A DNA stretch of 64,000 nt from WRAV01 sp050950205 (GCA_050950205.1 JBMNHF010000018.1:45041-109040), one strand, 5' to 3'. Positions 36,813-45,320 are shown, numbered from the stretch's first letter. Numbers and translations are program-made. The notes: generated by a model from the letters alone, not told the origin.

Positions 36813-37031
36813 ATGAAAAAAATAATTAAACTACAGGACTTGGACTGCGCCAACTGCGCTGCTAAAATTGAGCGAGCCATTGCCAAGCTGGACGGTGTCA
36901 TTGATGTAAAGGTCAATTTTTTGGGGCAGAAAATGATACTGGAAGCTTCCGACGAAACATTTGACGATGTGCTGGCGGCAGCGCAAAAGGCAGCTCGCAA
37001 AATTGAATCGGATCTTGTGTTTTTGGGCTAA
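36813..37031 (+). CDS. heavy-metal-associated (HMA) domain protein
   Basis: Free-standing HMA domain of 72 residues with the metal-binding DCANC motif (LQDLDCANCAAKIERA). The LDCANCAAKIE form is typical of the N-terminal domain of Zn/Cd ATPases rather than copper chaperones. Here the domain is a separate gene 71 bases before the ATPase, so it may deliver metal to it. GGAGG lies 15 bases before ATG 36813, which is long; an in-frame TTG at 36783 overlaps the operator and was rejected. Confidence 0.85.
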   Translation: MKKIIKLQDLDCANCAAKIERAIAKLDGVIDVKVNFLGQKMILEASDETFDDVLAAAQKAARKIESDLVFLG

Positions 37032-37102
37032 TATATGGAGAGATTAGGGGAGTGGCTGTTGTCCTTGGCGGCGGACTCCTTCTCCCGGAAGGAGGATAAG
37101 TT

Positions 37103-39031
37103 GTGTCCAAAAAAGAAAAGCGTCTCCGAAAACGGATTTTCATTGCAGCCGCTTTCTTCTTGCTATTTCTTCCCATTCATCAGCGGGATATGGTTCATGG
37201 ATTCTTGGGGTTGCCAATGCTTTTGTCTCCGGTTTGGCGCTACCTGGAACTTCCGCTTTTTTTGATTCCTTACGGTATCGTCGGTTGGGATATTCTTTGG
37301 AAGGCGGGACGGAACATTTCTCGGGGACAGGTCTTTGACGAAAACTTTTTAATGAGTGTCGCCACCATCGGCGCATTTTTTCTGGGAGAGTACGCAGAAG
37401 GCGTTGCTGTTATGCTCTTTTATCAGGTGGGGGAGCTGTTTCAGTCCTACGCCGTATCCAAATCCCGCCGCTCCATCGCTGAGCTGATGGATATTCGCCC
37501 CGACTATGCCAATGTCATGGGGGAGGAAGGCCTGGTTCAGGTGGATCCGGAGGAAGTGGAGGTGGGGGATACCATTGTGGTAAGACCTGGTGAGCGCATT
37601 CCTCTGGATGGGGTCATCACCGAAGGCCATTCCACCTTAGACACCTCCGCCCTGACCGGAGAATCCGCCCCCCGGGATGTAGGGGTGGGGCAAGAGGTCA
37701 TGAGCGGCTGCATCAACCAAACCGGTGTACTTACCATCAAAGTCAGCAAGGAGTTTGGACAGTCCACTGTGGCCAAGGTACTGGAGCTGGTGGAAAATGC
37801 CTACGACAAAAAGAGCCGAAGCGAGAACTTTATTACCCGCTTTGCCCGATACTACACACCCGGGGTGGTTTTCGCAGCCATAGCCCTGTCGGTGCTTCCA
37901 CCATTGGTTACGGGGCAGCCTTTTCGCCTGTGGATTGTGCGGGCTCTTACCTTTCTGGTTATCTCCTGCCCCTGTGCTCTGGTGATTTCGGTTCCTCTCA
38001 GCTTTTTTGGAGGGATCGGTGGGGCTTCCAAATGCGGTGTTTTGGTCAAAGGCAGCAACTATCTGGAGCTGTTATCCAAGGCGGAAACAGTGGTGTTTGA
38101 TAAGACGGGCACCCTTACCAAAGGCAATTTTGTGGTCAGCGAAGTTTATGCCGAGGGTATGAGCCAAGAGCAGCTTTTGGAACTGGCGGCTTATGCCGAA
38201 AGCTTTTCCAGTCACCCCATTGCCATCAGCATTCAAACGGCATACGGAAAAACGGTAGATCCTGCAAGAATTCAGGAAATCGAGGAGATTGCCGGCTATG
38301 GAATCCGGGCGCAGATTGATCAACGGAAGGTGCTGGTAGGAAACGCCAAGCTGATGGAGCTTGCCAAAATCCCTTATCCCGAAAATAGCTCTGGGGCCAC
38401 CGCTGTGTATTTGGCGGTGGATGGAGCTTACGCCGGACACATCCTGATTTCCGACCAAATCAAGGCGGATGCTGCCAAAGCCATTCATGAGCTGAAGGAA
38501 ATTGGCATTCGGCAAACGGTGATGCTAACCGGAGACTCCGACGCCGTCGGCCAAAAGGTGGCAGCTCAGCTTAAGATGGATAAAGCCTATACCCAGCTTT
38601 TGCCTACCCACAAGGTAGCCCGGCTGGAAGCGCTAATAGCCCAAAAAAGCAAACAGAAAGCATTGGTATTTGTGGGGGACGGCATCAACGATGCCCCTGT
38701 GCTGGCCCGGGCCGATGTGGGCATTGCCATGGGGGGGCTGGGCTCCGACGCCGCCATCGAGGCGGCAGATATTGTGATTATGACCGATGAGCCTTCCAAA
38801 ATCCCTACCGTCATGAAGATCAGCCAAAAGACAGTGGGCATTGTGTGGCAAAATATTATTTTTGCACTGTCAGTCAAAGCCATTGTCCTGATTTTGGGGG
38901 CCTTAGGCTATGCCAATATGTGGTGGGCTGTCTTTGCCGATGTAGGTGTTTCGGTGATTGCCATCCTCAATGCCATTCGGGCCCTCAATGTAAGCGCCTT
39001 TCTGCCGAACTCTGTTTTAAAGGCCGAATAG
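37103..39031 (+). CDS. P1B-type metal-exporting ATPase (Zn/Cd/Pb type)
   Basis: ATPase of 642 residues that pumps a soft or transition metal out of the cell. Visible are the actuator motif TGES, the membrane CPC at 289-291, the phosphorylated Asp333 in DKTGT, GDGINDAP and a last-helix ADVGVSVIAILNAIRAL. CPC plus this last helix fits the Zn/Cd/Pb (P1B-2) group. It lacks its own HMA domain, which is the preceding gene. GTG start with AGGAGG 7 bases upstream. The repressor gene converges from the right. Confidence 0.92.
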   Translation: MSKKEKRLRKRIFIAAAFFLLFLPIHQRDMVHGFLGLPMLLSPVWRYLELPLFLIPYGIVGWDILWKAGRNISRGQVFDENFLMSVATIGAFFLGEYAEGVAVMLFYQVGELFQSYAVSKSRRSIAELMDIRPDYANVMGEEGLVQVDPEEVEVGDTIVVRPGERIPLDGVITEGHSTLDTSALTGESAPRDVGVGQEVMSGCINQTGVLTIKVSKEFGQSTVAKVLELVENAYDKKSRSENFITRFARYYTPGVVFAAIALSVLPPLVTGQPFRLWIVRALTFLVISCPCALVISVPLSFFGGIGGASKCGVLVKGSNYLELLSKAETVVFDKTGTLTKGNFVVSEVYAEGMSQEQLLELAAYAESFSSHPIAISIQTAYGKTVDPARIQEIEEIAGYGIRAQIDQRKVLVGNAKLMELAKIPYPENSSGATAVYLAVDGAYAGHILISDQIKADAAKAIHELKEIGIRQTVMLTGDSDAVGQKVAAQLKMDKAYTQLLPTHKVARLEALIAQKSKQKALVFVGDGINDAPVLARADVGIAMGGLGSDAAIEAADIVIMTDEPSKIPTVMKISQKTVGIVWQNIIFALSVKAIVLILGALGYANMWWAVFADVGVSVIAILNAIRALNVSAFLPNSVLKAE

Positions 39032-39049
39032 ATTCCCTGCAATAAATTT

Positions 39050-39091
39050 GCGCATACCCTCCAGCCAATTTGGGAAGGTATGCGCTTTTTT
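39050..39091. terminator. terminator between the ATPase and arsR-type genes
   Basis: GCGCATACC (39050-39058) pairs with GGTATGCGC (39077-39085), followed by TTTTTT. It touches the end of the converging regulator gene. Confidence 0.85.
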
Positions 39092-39479
39092 ATGGTTTAT
39101 CATGGTCAATCAAACCCTTATTGGGGCAGGTAACCTGAAACAACTCGTCTACCATACGGTGAATCAGCTCGGCTATGGTGCTGTCGGCCAGAGTATAATA
39201 AACCTCTTTGCCCCTGCGGGTACCGGTAATCAGTCCATGAAGCCGCAAAAGCTTTAAGTGATGGGATACCGCCGCCGTGCTCATGCCTACCGCGGCGGCA
39301 ATGTTGACACCGCACTCCTCGCAATGACATAGAAGCCACAGAATTTTAAGGCGGGAACCGTCGCAAAGCTGCTGAAAGAGCACGGCAGCCTGAATAAAAT
39401 GCTCCGAAGAAGGCATATGGGCCAGAACCTCCTGAGTTTTGGAGCCATGTTGATGGGGTAGCGGTTTTGGATGCTCCAT
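39090..39479 (-). CDS. ArsR/SmtB-family metal-responsive repressor
   Basis: Winged-helix repressor of 129 residues. The recognition helix region is VNIAAAVGMSTAAVSHHLKLLR. CHCEEC replaces the usual ELCVCDL metal motif of CadC/ArsR, which gives three Cys close together. His-rich N-terminus (MEHPKPLPHQHG) may also bind metal. Start 39479 has AAAGGGTGA upstream; a longer form to 39524 would run into its own promoter. It converges on the P-type ATPase and probably controls it through the palindrome at 36764-36785. Confidence 0.88.
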   Translation of the reverse strand: MEHPKPLPHQHGSKTQEVLAHMPSSEHFIQAAVLFQQLCDGSRLKILWLLCHCEECGVNIAAAVGMSTAAVSHHLKLLRLHGLITGTRRGKEVYYTLADSTIAELIHRMVDELFQVTCPNKGLIDHDKP

Positions 39480-39507
39480 GCAGCTCACCCTTTCTAGTTT
39501 TATGTTT

Positions 39508-39537
39508 ATTATATCGTTGACCAATCGGTCCTGTCAA
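39508..39537 (-). promoter_or_regulatory. promoter of the arsR-type gene
   Basis: On the minus strand TTGACA (39537-39532), 18 bases and TATAAT (39513-39508). The spacer holds an inverted repeat GACC-N4-GGTC, which could be an autoregulatory site. It differs from the palindrome in front of the HMA gene. Confidence 0.65.
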
Positions 39538-39603
39538 ATACAGGAAAAACTACAACCAAATCCTTGCATCCCATCTAATAAAACAAAAGCAGAAGATGCA
39601 CAA

Positions 39604-39633
39604 AAACACCCCCGATGATCACCGGGGATGTTT
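39604..39633 (-). terminator. terminator after purC
   Basis: CATCCCCGG and the opposite TCGGGGGTG arm pair on the minus strand, followed by TTTTTG. Both flanks are A/T runs, so it may act in both directions. Confidence 0.75.
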
Positions 39634-39670
39634 TGGAAGAAACCGCTAAGGGAAGGGGAAACCCCAAACA

Positions 39671-40351
39671 TTACTTGCTCAGCACCAGATTAATTAGCTC
39701 CAGAGGATCTACTGCTTTCCCGTTTTGATAGACCCGCATATTTCCGCTGGAAATCTCGTCAATCAGGATAATCTTGCCGTTGTTGCGGCCAAACTCCAGT
39801 TTGATGTCATAAAGCTCCAGGCCTTTTTGCGCAAGGTCTTCCTTGATGATGGTTGAAATTTGCTGGGTAAGGGACTTGAGGGTTTCGTACTCCTCGTAGC
39901 TTAACAGCCCCAGCATCTGAAGGGCATCCTTGGTGATGGGGGGGTCACCCCGCTGGTCGTCCTTAAGGGTTACCTCCACAAAGGCATCCAAAGGCTGGCC
40001 TTCGGTAGCATAAGCCCCCCAGCGGCGCAGAAAACTGCCCACCGCCCGAAAGCGACAGATAATCTCCAGCCCGTTTCCAAAGGGAGTGGCGGGAAGCACA
40101 GTCATCTCCGCCTTTTCGATATCGGCGCTGATAAAATGGGTGGGGATTCCTTTCTCCCGCAGAATCTGGAAGAAGTATTCCGTCATCCTTAAGTTGCCCT
40201 GTCCCACCCCCTCGATGGAGAGGCCCACCGTATTGGCACCGGGATCAAATACGCCGTCGGCACCGGTGACATCGTCTTTAAACTTGAGCAGATAATTTCC
40301 GTCCTGTAGCCGATAAACGTCCTTTGTTTTACCTTGATAGACGACTTCCAT
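39671..40351 (-). CDS. purC: SAICAR synthase
   Basis: Phosphoribosylaminoimidazole-succinocarboxamide synthase of 226 residues, step 8 of purine synthesis. Motifs are YQGKTKDVYRL at the N-terminus, FKDDVTGAD, and the C-terminal IKLEFGRNNGKIILIDEI. Start 40351 has GGAG upstream; longer frames run through the promoter. It lies alone, behind its own promoter, downstream of the PRPP synthetase whose product feeds this pathway. Confidence 0.95.
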   Translation of the reverse strand: MEVVYQGKTKDVYRLQDGNYLLKFKDDVTGADGVFDPGANTVGLSIEGVGQGNLRMTEYFFQILREKGIPTHFISADIEKAEMTVLPATPFGNGLEIICRFRAVGSFLRRWGAYATEGQPLDAFVEVTLKDDQRGDPPITKDALQMLGLLSYEEYETLKSLTQQISTIIKEDLAQKGLELYDIKLEFGRNNGKIILIDEISSGNMRVYQNGKAVDPLELINLVLSK

Positions 40352-40396
40352 GTTACATTCTCCTTCTTGGTAGCTTGGCAAAGCCTTTCGCTTCTT

Positions 40397-40425
40397 ATTA
40401 TAACGCTCCCGGAAAAAAATGTCGA
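40397..40425 (-). promoter_or_regulatory. promoter of purC
   Basis: On the minus strand TCGACA (40425-40420), 17 bases and TATAAT (40402-40397). No PurR box or purine riboswitch is visible in the short leader. Confidence 0.6.
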
Positions 40426-40433
40426 CCAAAAAA

Positions 40434-40461
40434 TTGATACCATGGATAAACATGGTATCAA
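40434..40461 (-). terminator. terminator after the PRPP synthetase gene
   Basis: TTGATACCATG and CATGGTATCAA form an 11-base stem, followed on the minus strand by TTTTTTGG. Confidence 0.8.
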
Positions 40462-40470
40462 AGGGAATGG

Positions 40471-41670
40471 CTATTTGATTTTAAGCTGTCCCTCCAGCTG
40501 CTGACGAGCACGGTGACGTTCCAACAGTCGCGCAATGCGGTCGTCGGGACTGAGCAATTTGGAAAGGGAAGCATCGTGGTTGAGAGTGGCAATGATCAGG
40601 GCAATATACTTGGAAACATCCACCATCTGGAACCAGGGCTTGGTGGCCAAATCCGGATTGAGGTAGGTCAGGTTGGTGCCCAGCATCAGGTCAAAGAGGC
40701 CCTCCTCATGGGCTTTGTCAAAAGCCTCCAGCCCTTGGGTAAACAGGGCAAAGGTAGCAGCCAAAAACACGCGGCGAGCTCCCCGCTGGGTGAGCTCCCG
40801 GGCCAGATCCAGCATGGAATCACCGGTGGAGAGAATATCGTCGGAGACAATCACATCCTTGTCCTTTACCGAATCTCCCAGATACTCGTGGGCCACAATC
40901 GGGTTGCGCCCATTGATAATGACGGAATAGTCCCTGCGCTTATAGAACAGGCCCATATCCAGCCCAAGCATGGAGGAAAAATAGATGTTGCGGGGCGCTG
41001 CGCCCTCGTCGGGGGAGATGATCATGGTCTTTTCTTTGTCGATCACCACATCCGGCCGAACTTTGAGAAGAGCTTTTAGAATTTGATAGATGGGCTGCAC
41101 CGATTCAAAATTGCGCAAAGGAGCTGCATTGACCACTCTGGGGTCGTGAGCGTCGAAGGTGATGATGTTGTCCACACCCAGCTGGTAAAGCTCCTGAATG
41201 GCAATGGCGCAGTCCAGGCTTTCCCGCCCATTTCTGCGGTGCTGTCTGCCTTCATAGAGAAAGGGCATAATCACATTGATCCGATGGGGCTTATTGCCTG
41301 CCGCTGCAATCAGCCGTTTGAGGTCGGAGAAGTGGTCGTCCGGACTCATGTGGCTTTGAATGCCGTACATGGGATAGGTGACACTGTAGTTGGTGACATC
41401 ACACAAAATATACAAATCGTATCCCCGCACACTGGAGCGAATCATCCCCTTGGCTTCACCGGTACCAAAGCGGGGGCATTCCGCTTCAATTAAAAAGCTG
41501 TTTTTGTCAAAACCGGGAAAGGTAAGCAGCGTTTCTGTTTCGGGGTCGGTGGTCCAGCGCAACAGATATTCGTTGACCCGCTGGCCCATGGTTTCAAATC
41601 CCCGCATGGGGAGCAGCGCCAGAGGGCGCACCACTTCTCTTGCTGCTCCTACCTTAATATCAAAAGGCAT
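40471..41670 (-). CDS. prs: long-form ribose-phosphate pyrophosphokinase
   Basis: PRPP synthetase homologue of 399 residues, about 85 longer than the usual 315. It transfers pyrophosphate from ATP to ribose-5-phosphate. Family features are MPFLYEGRQHRRNGRESLD, TFDAHDPRV, SPDEGAAPRN and the PRPP loop IVSDDILSTGDS, where most members have VDDMIDTGGT-like sequence. This divergent long type is known in Clostridia. Start 41670 was chosen because GGAGG lies 9 bases upstream; an ATG 9 bases earlier abuts the site. It may be the main enzyme or a paralogue. Confidence 0.85.
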   Translation of the reverse strand: MPFDIKVGAAREVVRPLALLPMRGFETMGQRVNEYLLRWTTDPETETLLTFPGFDKNSFLIEAECPRFGTGEAKGMIRSSVRGYDLYILCDVTNYSVTYPMYGIQSHMSPDDHFSDLKRLIAAAGNKPHRINVIMPFLYEGRQHRRNGRESLDCAIAIQELYQLGVDNIITFDAHDPRVVNAAPLRNFESVQPIYQILKALLKVRPDVVIDKEKTMIISPDEGAAPRNIYFSSMLGLDMGLFYKRRDYSVIINGRNPIVAHEYLGDSVKDKDVIVSDDILSTGDSMLDLARELTQRGARRVFLAATFALFTQGLEAFDKAHEEGLFDLMLGTNLTYLNPDLATKPWFQMVDVSKYIALIIATLNHDASLSKLLSPDDRIARLLERHRARQQLEGQLKIK

Positions 41671-41890
41671 TTTCTTCATCCTCCACTATTTGATCTCTTT
41701 CACTGTTTACGCGCTCGTTTCCATGGTGTAAGAAGCAAAGTAGTCAACACTCTGCTTCTGTCGATTCTCTTTCGGTGGGAAAAGTTTTGTTCTGCCTCTT
41801 TCCCGGTTTTCGCCTCCCCTTATTACCAGCCGTCCCATCTTTATCAACCTGCGGAAGAACGATCGGCTGACCCTATCCATATGCGTGTTA

Positions 41891-41914
41891 CCTGCCAATA
41901 GGGCAGGACTTTTT
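41891..41914 (+). terminator. rightward terminator-like hairpin without a matching gene
   Basis: CCTGCC and GGCAGG form a stem around AATAG, followed on the plus strand by ACTTTTTG. All nearby genes run leftward, so this would end an unseen plus-strand transcript. The gap 41671-41915 has no coding frame that I trust. Confidence 0.45.
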
Positions 41915-41915
41915 G

Positions 41916-43637
41916 TTAATCGGATTGCTGTGTATTCCAAAGGGAATAATAAATTCCCTGTTTGTCTATCAGCTCCTGATGCGTGCCGATTTCTGCGATG
42001 CCCTGCTCGGTGAGCACCACAATTTTGTCCACATTGCGAATGGTGCTCAGGCGGTGGGCCACCACCAAAGTGGTTCGCCCAATGCTTAGCTGATCCAGAG
42101 CTTGCTGAATTTGGGCTTCGGTGGTGTTGTCCAAGGCAGAGGTAGCTTCATCCAAAATCAGAATGGGAGGATTTTTAAGGAAGATGCGGGCAATGGAAAT
42201 ACGCTGCCGCTGCCCGCCGGAAAGCATGACGCCTCGCTCTCCAATAAAGGTATCGTACCCATTAGGCAGGGATTCAATGTACTCATCGATACTGGCCAGT
42301 TTGGCAGCCTGCCGAATTTCCTCCTCGGTGGCGGAGAAGTTCCCGTAGGCAATATTATCCCGAATGGTGCTGGTAAACAGGAAGGTATCCTGCTGCACAA
42401 CGCCGATCTGACGGCGCAGGGAAAGGCGGGTATAATCCCGGATGTCCACGCCGTCTAAGAGAATCCGCCCGCCGTCCAGCTCGTAAAAACGAGGAATCAA
42501 ATGACAAAGGGTGGATTTTCCGCCACCGGAAGGGCCTACCAGAGCTACGGTTTCCCCAGCGTGTATGGTTAGATTGAGATTGGAAAGGACATTGCCCTCC
42601 TCCTTGCCGTCATGGTAACGGAAGGTGACATTTTCAAAGATGATTTCTCCTTTGGGGCGCTCCAGCACCTGGGCATTGGGACTGTCCTGCTCCGGTTCCT
42701 CGGCCAGCAGTTCCTGAATCCGGGCAAACCCAGTGATGCCATTTTGCAACTGCTCGGTAAAATTAATGAGCTTTTTGAGCGGCTCGGTAAACAGGCCCAC
42801 AAATAAAAGGTAAGCGGCAAAATCGGCCACGGTAATTTGGCCATAGTAGGTAAAAATTCCCCCTGCTGCTATGGTAATCAGCATCAGCAGATCCATCAGC
42901 AGACCGGTACCGGAAAAGAATTCGGCCATCCTTTTATAATAAATACTCCGGGCGCTGGCATAGGCTTCACTGCCCAAGCGGAATTTTTCCGCCTCATGTT
43001 CCGAGTATTCATAGGCACGACTGACCCGCACCCCGGAGATGGAATTTTCCAGGCTTGCGTTGACCTCTCCCACCTCTACTCGGGTTCGCATAGAAGCCTC
43101 GCTCAACTTTCTGCGCTTGCGGATGGCAAACACAAGAAGCACCGGCACAAAGGCAAAGATAATGACGGTGAGCAGCACATTCATGCGGCAGAGCAGAACA
43201 AAGGAGCCGACGAGCATAATACCGGAAATAAAAATATCTTCGGGGCCGTGGTGGGCCAGTTCAGAAATTTCCATGGTGTCATTGATAATTCGGCTCATAA
43301 TGGTGCCAGTTTTTGTTTTATCAAAAAAGCTGAAGGGCAGGCGCTGAAGGTGATCAAAGGCATCCCGGCGAATATCCAGCTGGATTCGCACACCCATTAC
43401 GTGCCCCTGATACTGGATAAAAAAGTTAAGAAAGTACTTGAGGATATAAATTCCCAGCAGCGCAGCAAACCAAAAGGCCATTAACTGCAGGTTGCGGTTT
43501 GGAATAAGGTCGTTGATAATATTGCGGGTAATCATGGGGTAGAACATATTGCAAACGGCTACCAAAAAGGCGCAGAACATGTCGGCGGCAAATAGCTTTT
43601 TGTGGGGGATATAATAGCGCAAGAATTTTCGAATCAA
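41916..43637 (-). CDS. ABC exporter, fused permease and ATPase
   Basis: Half-transporter of 573 residues, working as a homodimer. Six membrane helices (about 15-300) precede the ATPase with Walker A GPSGGGKST, signature LSGGQRQR and Walker B ILILDEATSALD. The family (MsbA/LmrA-like) exports lipids or drugs; the substrate cannot be told. The start is TTG at 43637, with GAGGTGATC upstream. It is a single gene rather than the common heterodimer pair. Confidence 0.9.
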   Translation of the reverse strand: MIRKFLRYYIPHKKLFAADMFCAFLVAVCNMFYPMITRNIINDLIPNRNLQLMAFWFAALLGIYILKYFLNFFIQYQGHVMGVRIQLDIRRDAFDHLQRLPFSFFDKTKTGTIMSRIINDTMEISELAHHGPEDIFISGIMLVGSFVLLCRMNVLLTVIIFAFVPVLLVFAIRKRRKLSEASMRTRVEVGEVNASLENSISGVRVSRAYEYSEHEAEKFRLGSEAYASARSIYYKRMAEFFSGTGLLMDLLMLITIAAGGIFTYYGQITVADFAAYLLFVGLFTEPLKKLINFTEQLQNGITGFARIQELLAEEPEQDSPNAQVLERPKGEIIFENVTFRYHDGKEEGNVLSNLNLTIHAGETVALVGPSGGGKSTLCHLIPRFYELDGGRILLDGVDIRDYTRLSLRRQIGVVQQDTFLFTSTIRDNIAYGNFSATEEEIRQAAKLASIDEYIESLPNGYDTFIGERGVMLSGGQRQRISIARIFLKNPPILILDEATSALDNTTEAQIQQALDQLSIGRTTLVVAHRLSTIRNVDKIVVLTEQGIAEIGTHQELIDKQGIYYSLWNTQQSD

Positions 43638-43778
43638 AGGATCACCTCAAAAAAGTACCGTGCGTAATCGACAAGAAAACAGGGAAAAATACAATATTCA
43701 CCTCAACCATGAGTATAGCAAAGAAAAACGCAAATTACAAAGCAAATGTAAAGAAAACGCTAAGATATTTGAAAAAAC

Positions 43779-43806
43779 TTGATTTTTAGAAAAAATAATG
43801 TATACT
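43779..43806 (+). promoter_or_regulatory. promoter of the oadB leader
   Basis: TTGATT (43779-43784), 16 bases and TATACT (43801-43806). The transcript would start near 43812, at the first base of the structured leader. The region 43638-43778 is AT-rich and empty. Confidence 0.65.
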
Positions 43807-43812
43807 AACCGA

Positions 43813-43955
43813 GTAAGAGGGAGTAGCTTGCGGCTATGATTAGTCGTTGCAGAAGCTCGACACCACGGCAACTCATGTCATAATCATGGGAAGCCCGGGC
43901 CTGCATACAAAGCGAGACTTTTGCCGTGTAACAGTATGCGGTAAGAGTCTTTTTT
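43813..43955 (+). ncRNA. yybP-ykoY-like (Mn2+) riboswitch with terminator
   Basis: The leader has the conserved AGGGAGTAGC loop (43818-43827) and the 3' partner GCATACAAAGCGAGAC (43903-43918) of the yybP-ykoY class. P1 pairs GTAAGAG (43813-43819) with CTTTTGC (43918-43924). The same CTTTTGC is the left arm of a terminator (43915-43926 with 43939-43950, then TTTTTT), whose right arm repeats GTAAGAG. The two pairings exclude each other, so binding would favour read-through (ON switch). Class assignment is from remembered consensus and is tentative; the switch architecture is directly visible. Confidence 0.68.
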
Positions 43956-44001
43956 GTTGCCACAAGATCTTCTGCACACACAAAAAAGAGGAGGAAAGCA
44001 C

Positions 44002-45156
44002 TTGGATTTGTTTTTAGAAATGTTTTCTGGAGTATCAATGCTCAGCTGGAAGCACATCGTCATGTTCCTCATTGGTATTGTGCTAATTTATTTGGCCATT
44101 AAAAAGGAATATGAACCCATGCTTTTGTTGCCCATCGGATTTGGTGCCATTCTGGTCAACCTGCCCTTTGCCACCGTATGGGAACACAATGGAAACCCCG
44201 GGTTTTTGAAAACCTTTTACGACGCCGGTATCATCACTGAACTGTTCCCCCTGCTCATTTTTATTGCAGTGGGAGCCATGATCGATTTTTCTCAGTTGTT
44301 GCGAGTTCCCAAGATGATGTTGTTTGGAGCAGCGGCTCAATTTGGCATTTTCTTTACCATCCTTGCTGCTCTGTTGTTGGGCAAGGCCTTCCCCGCCATG
44401 GGGATTGACCTAAAGGTAGCCTCCGCCATCGGCATCATCGGCACGGCAGACGGCCCCACTTCCATCTTTGTGGCAAGGCAGTTCGCCGAGGAATATCTGG
44501 GTCCCATTACGGTGGCAGCCTACTCCTACATGGCTCTGGTTCCTATCATCCAGCCTCCGGTCATTCGTGCCCTCACCACCAAAAAAGAGCGGCTGATCCG
44601 GATGGAGTATAAGGCTCGGGCTGTTTCCAAACCCGCTTTGATTGCCTTCCCCATCTGCATCACTTTGGTATCGGGCATTGTCGCCCCCGAAAGTGCTGCT
44701 CTGGTAGGCTCCCTGATGTTCGGAAACCTGATTCGGGAGTGCGGTGTTCTGGAGCGCTTGAGCCAGTCGGCTCAGAATGAGCTGGCCAACCTGGTCACTT
44801 TGCTGTTGGGCATCACGGTAGGTGGCACCATGAAAGCCGAGAGCTTTTTGGCTCCCCAAACTCTTCTGATTCTGGCTCTGGGACTGGTAGCCTTTATCTT
44901 TGATACGGCGGGAGGAGTCCTCTTTGCCAAGTTCCTCAACCTGTTTTCCAAAACCAAGATCAACCCCATGGTGGGAGCTGCGGGTATTTCCGCCTTTCCC
45001 ATGTCTAGCCGCATTGTTCAGAAGATGGCTATTGCGGAGGATCCCACCAACTTTATTCTAATGCAGAGCGTTTCCGCCAACGTGTCGGGACAGCTGGGTT
45101 CTGTGGTAGCAGGAGGCATCATTCTTCATCTGGTGCCCATTCTGCTGTCGCGATAG
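44002..45156 (+). CDS. oadB: sodium-pumping decarboxylase beta subunit
   Basis: Membrane protein of 384 residues of the OadB/GcdB/MmdB family. In complexes with a carboxyltransferase and a biotin carrier it decarboxylates carboxybiotin and drives Na+ out. Family blocks are IGTADGPTSIF (with the ion-binding Asp), PESAALVGSLMFGNL and GAAGISAFPMSSRI. The start is TTG at 44002 with AGGAGG 7 bases upstream. A 40-residue gamma-like subunit follows; no alpha or biotin-carrier gene is in the window, so the substrate (oxaloacetate, methylmalonyl-CoA or glutaconyl-CoA) is open. Confidence 0.9.
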   Translation: MDLFLEMFSGVSMLSWKHIVMFLIGIVLIYLAIKKEYEPMLLLPIGFGAILVNLPFATVWEHNGNPGFLKTFYDAGIITELFPLLIFIAVGAMIDFSQLLRVPKMMLFGAAAQFGIFFTILAALLLGKAFPAMGIDLKVASAIGIIGTADGPTSIFVARQFAEEYLGPITVAAYSYMALVPIIQPPVIRALTTKKERLIRMEYKARAVSKPALIAFPICITLVSGIVAPESAALVGSLMFGNLIRECGVLERLSQSAQNELANLVTLLLGITVGGTMKAESFLAPQTLLILALGLVAFIFDTAGGVLFAKFLNLFSKTKINPMVGAAGISAFPMSSRIVQKMAIAEDPTNFILMQSVSANVSGQLGSVVAGGIILHLVPILLSR

Positions 45157-45173
45157 AAAGGAAGGTTACTTGT

Positions 45174-45296
45174 ATGACCGATTTACAGCTTGGATTCCAG
45201 CTGATGGGCTACGGCCTGCTGGGTGTCTTTTCCGTCTTGTTCTTATTCATCGTCATGATTCTGGGGCTGACCAAAGTCTTCCCCCCAAAAGACTGA
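45174..45296 (+). CDS. OadG-like small gamma subunit
   Basis: Short gene of 40 residues: MTDLQLGFQLMGYG, then one membrane helix LLGVFSVLFLFIVMILGLTK and a short tail ending FPPKD. AAGGAAGG lies about 6 bases before the ATG. It starts 17 bases after oadB and ends just before a terminator. Gamma subunits of Na+-pumping decarboxylases have one N-terminal helix of this kind and hold the complex together; this one lacks the usual His-rich C-terminus. It is shorter than most gene finders accept. Confidence 0.75.
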   Translation: MTDLQLGFQLMGYGLLGVFSVLFLFIVMILGLTKVFPPKD

Positions 45297-45320
45297 CCGA
45301 TCGGATTCCCAATAAAAAGA

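Noticed and set aside
40352..40470. Possible purine riboswitch or PurR box before purC
   Set aside because: Only a terminator for prs and a plain promoter are visible.
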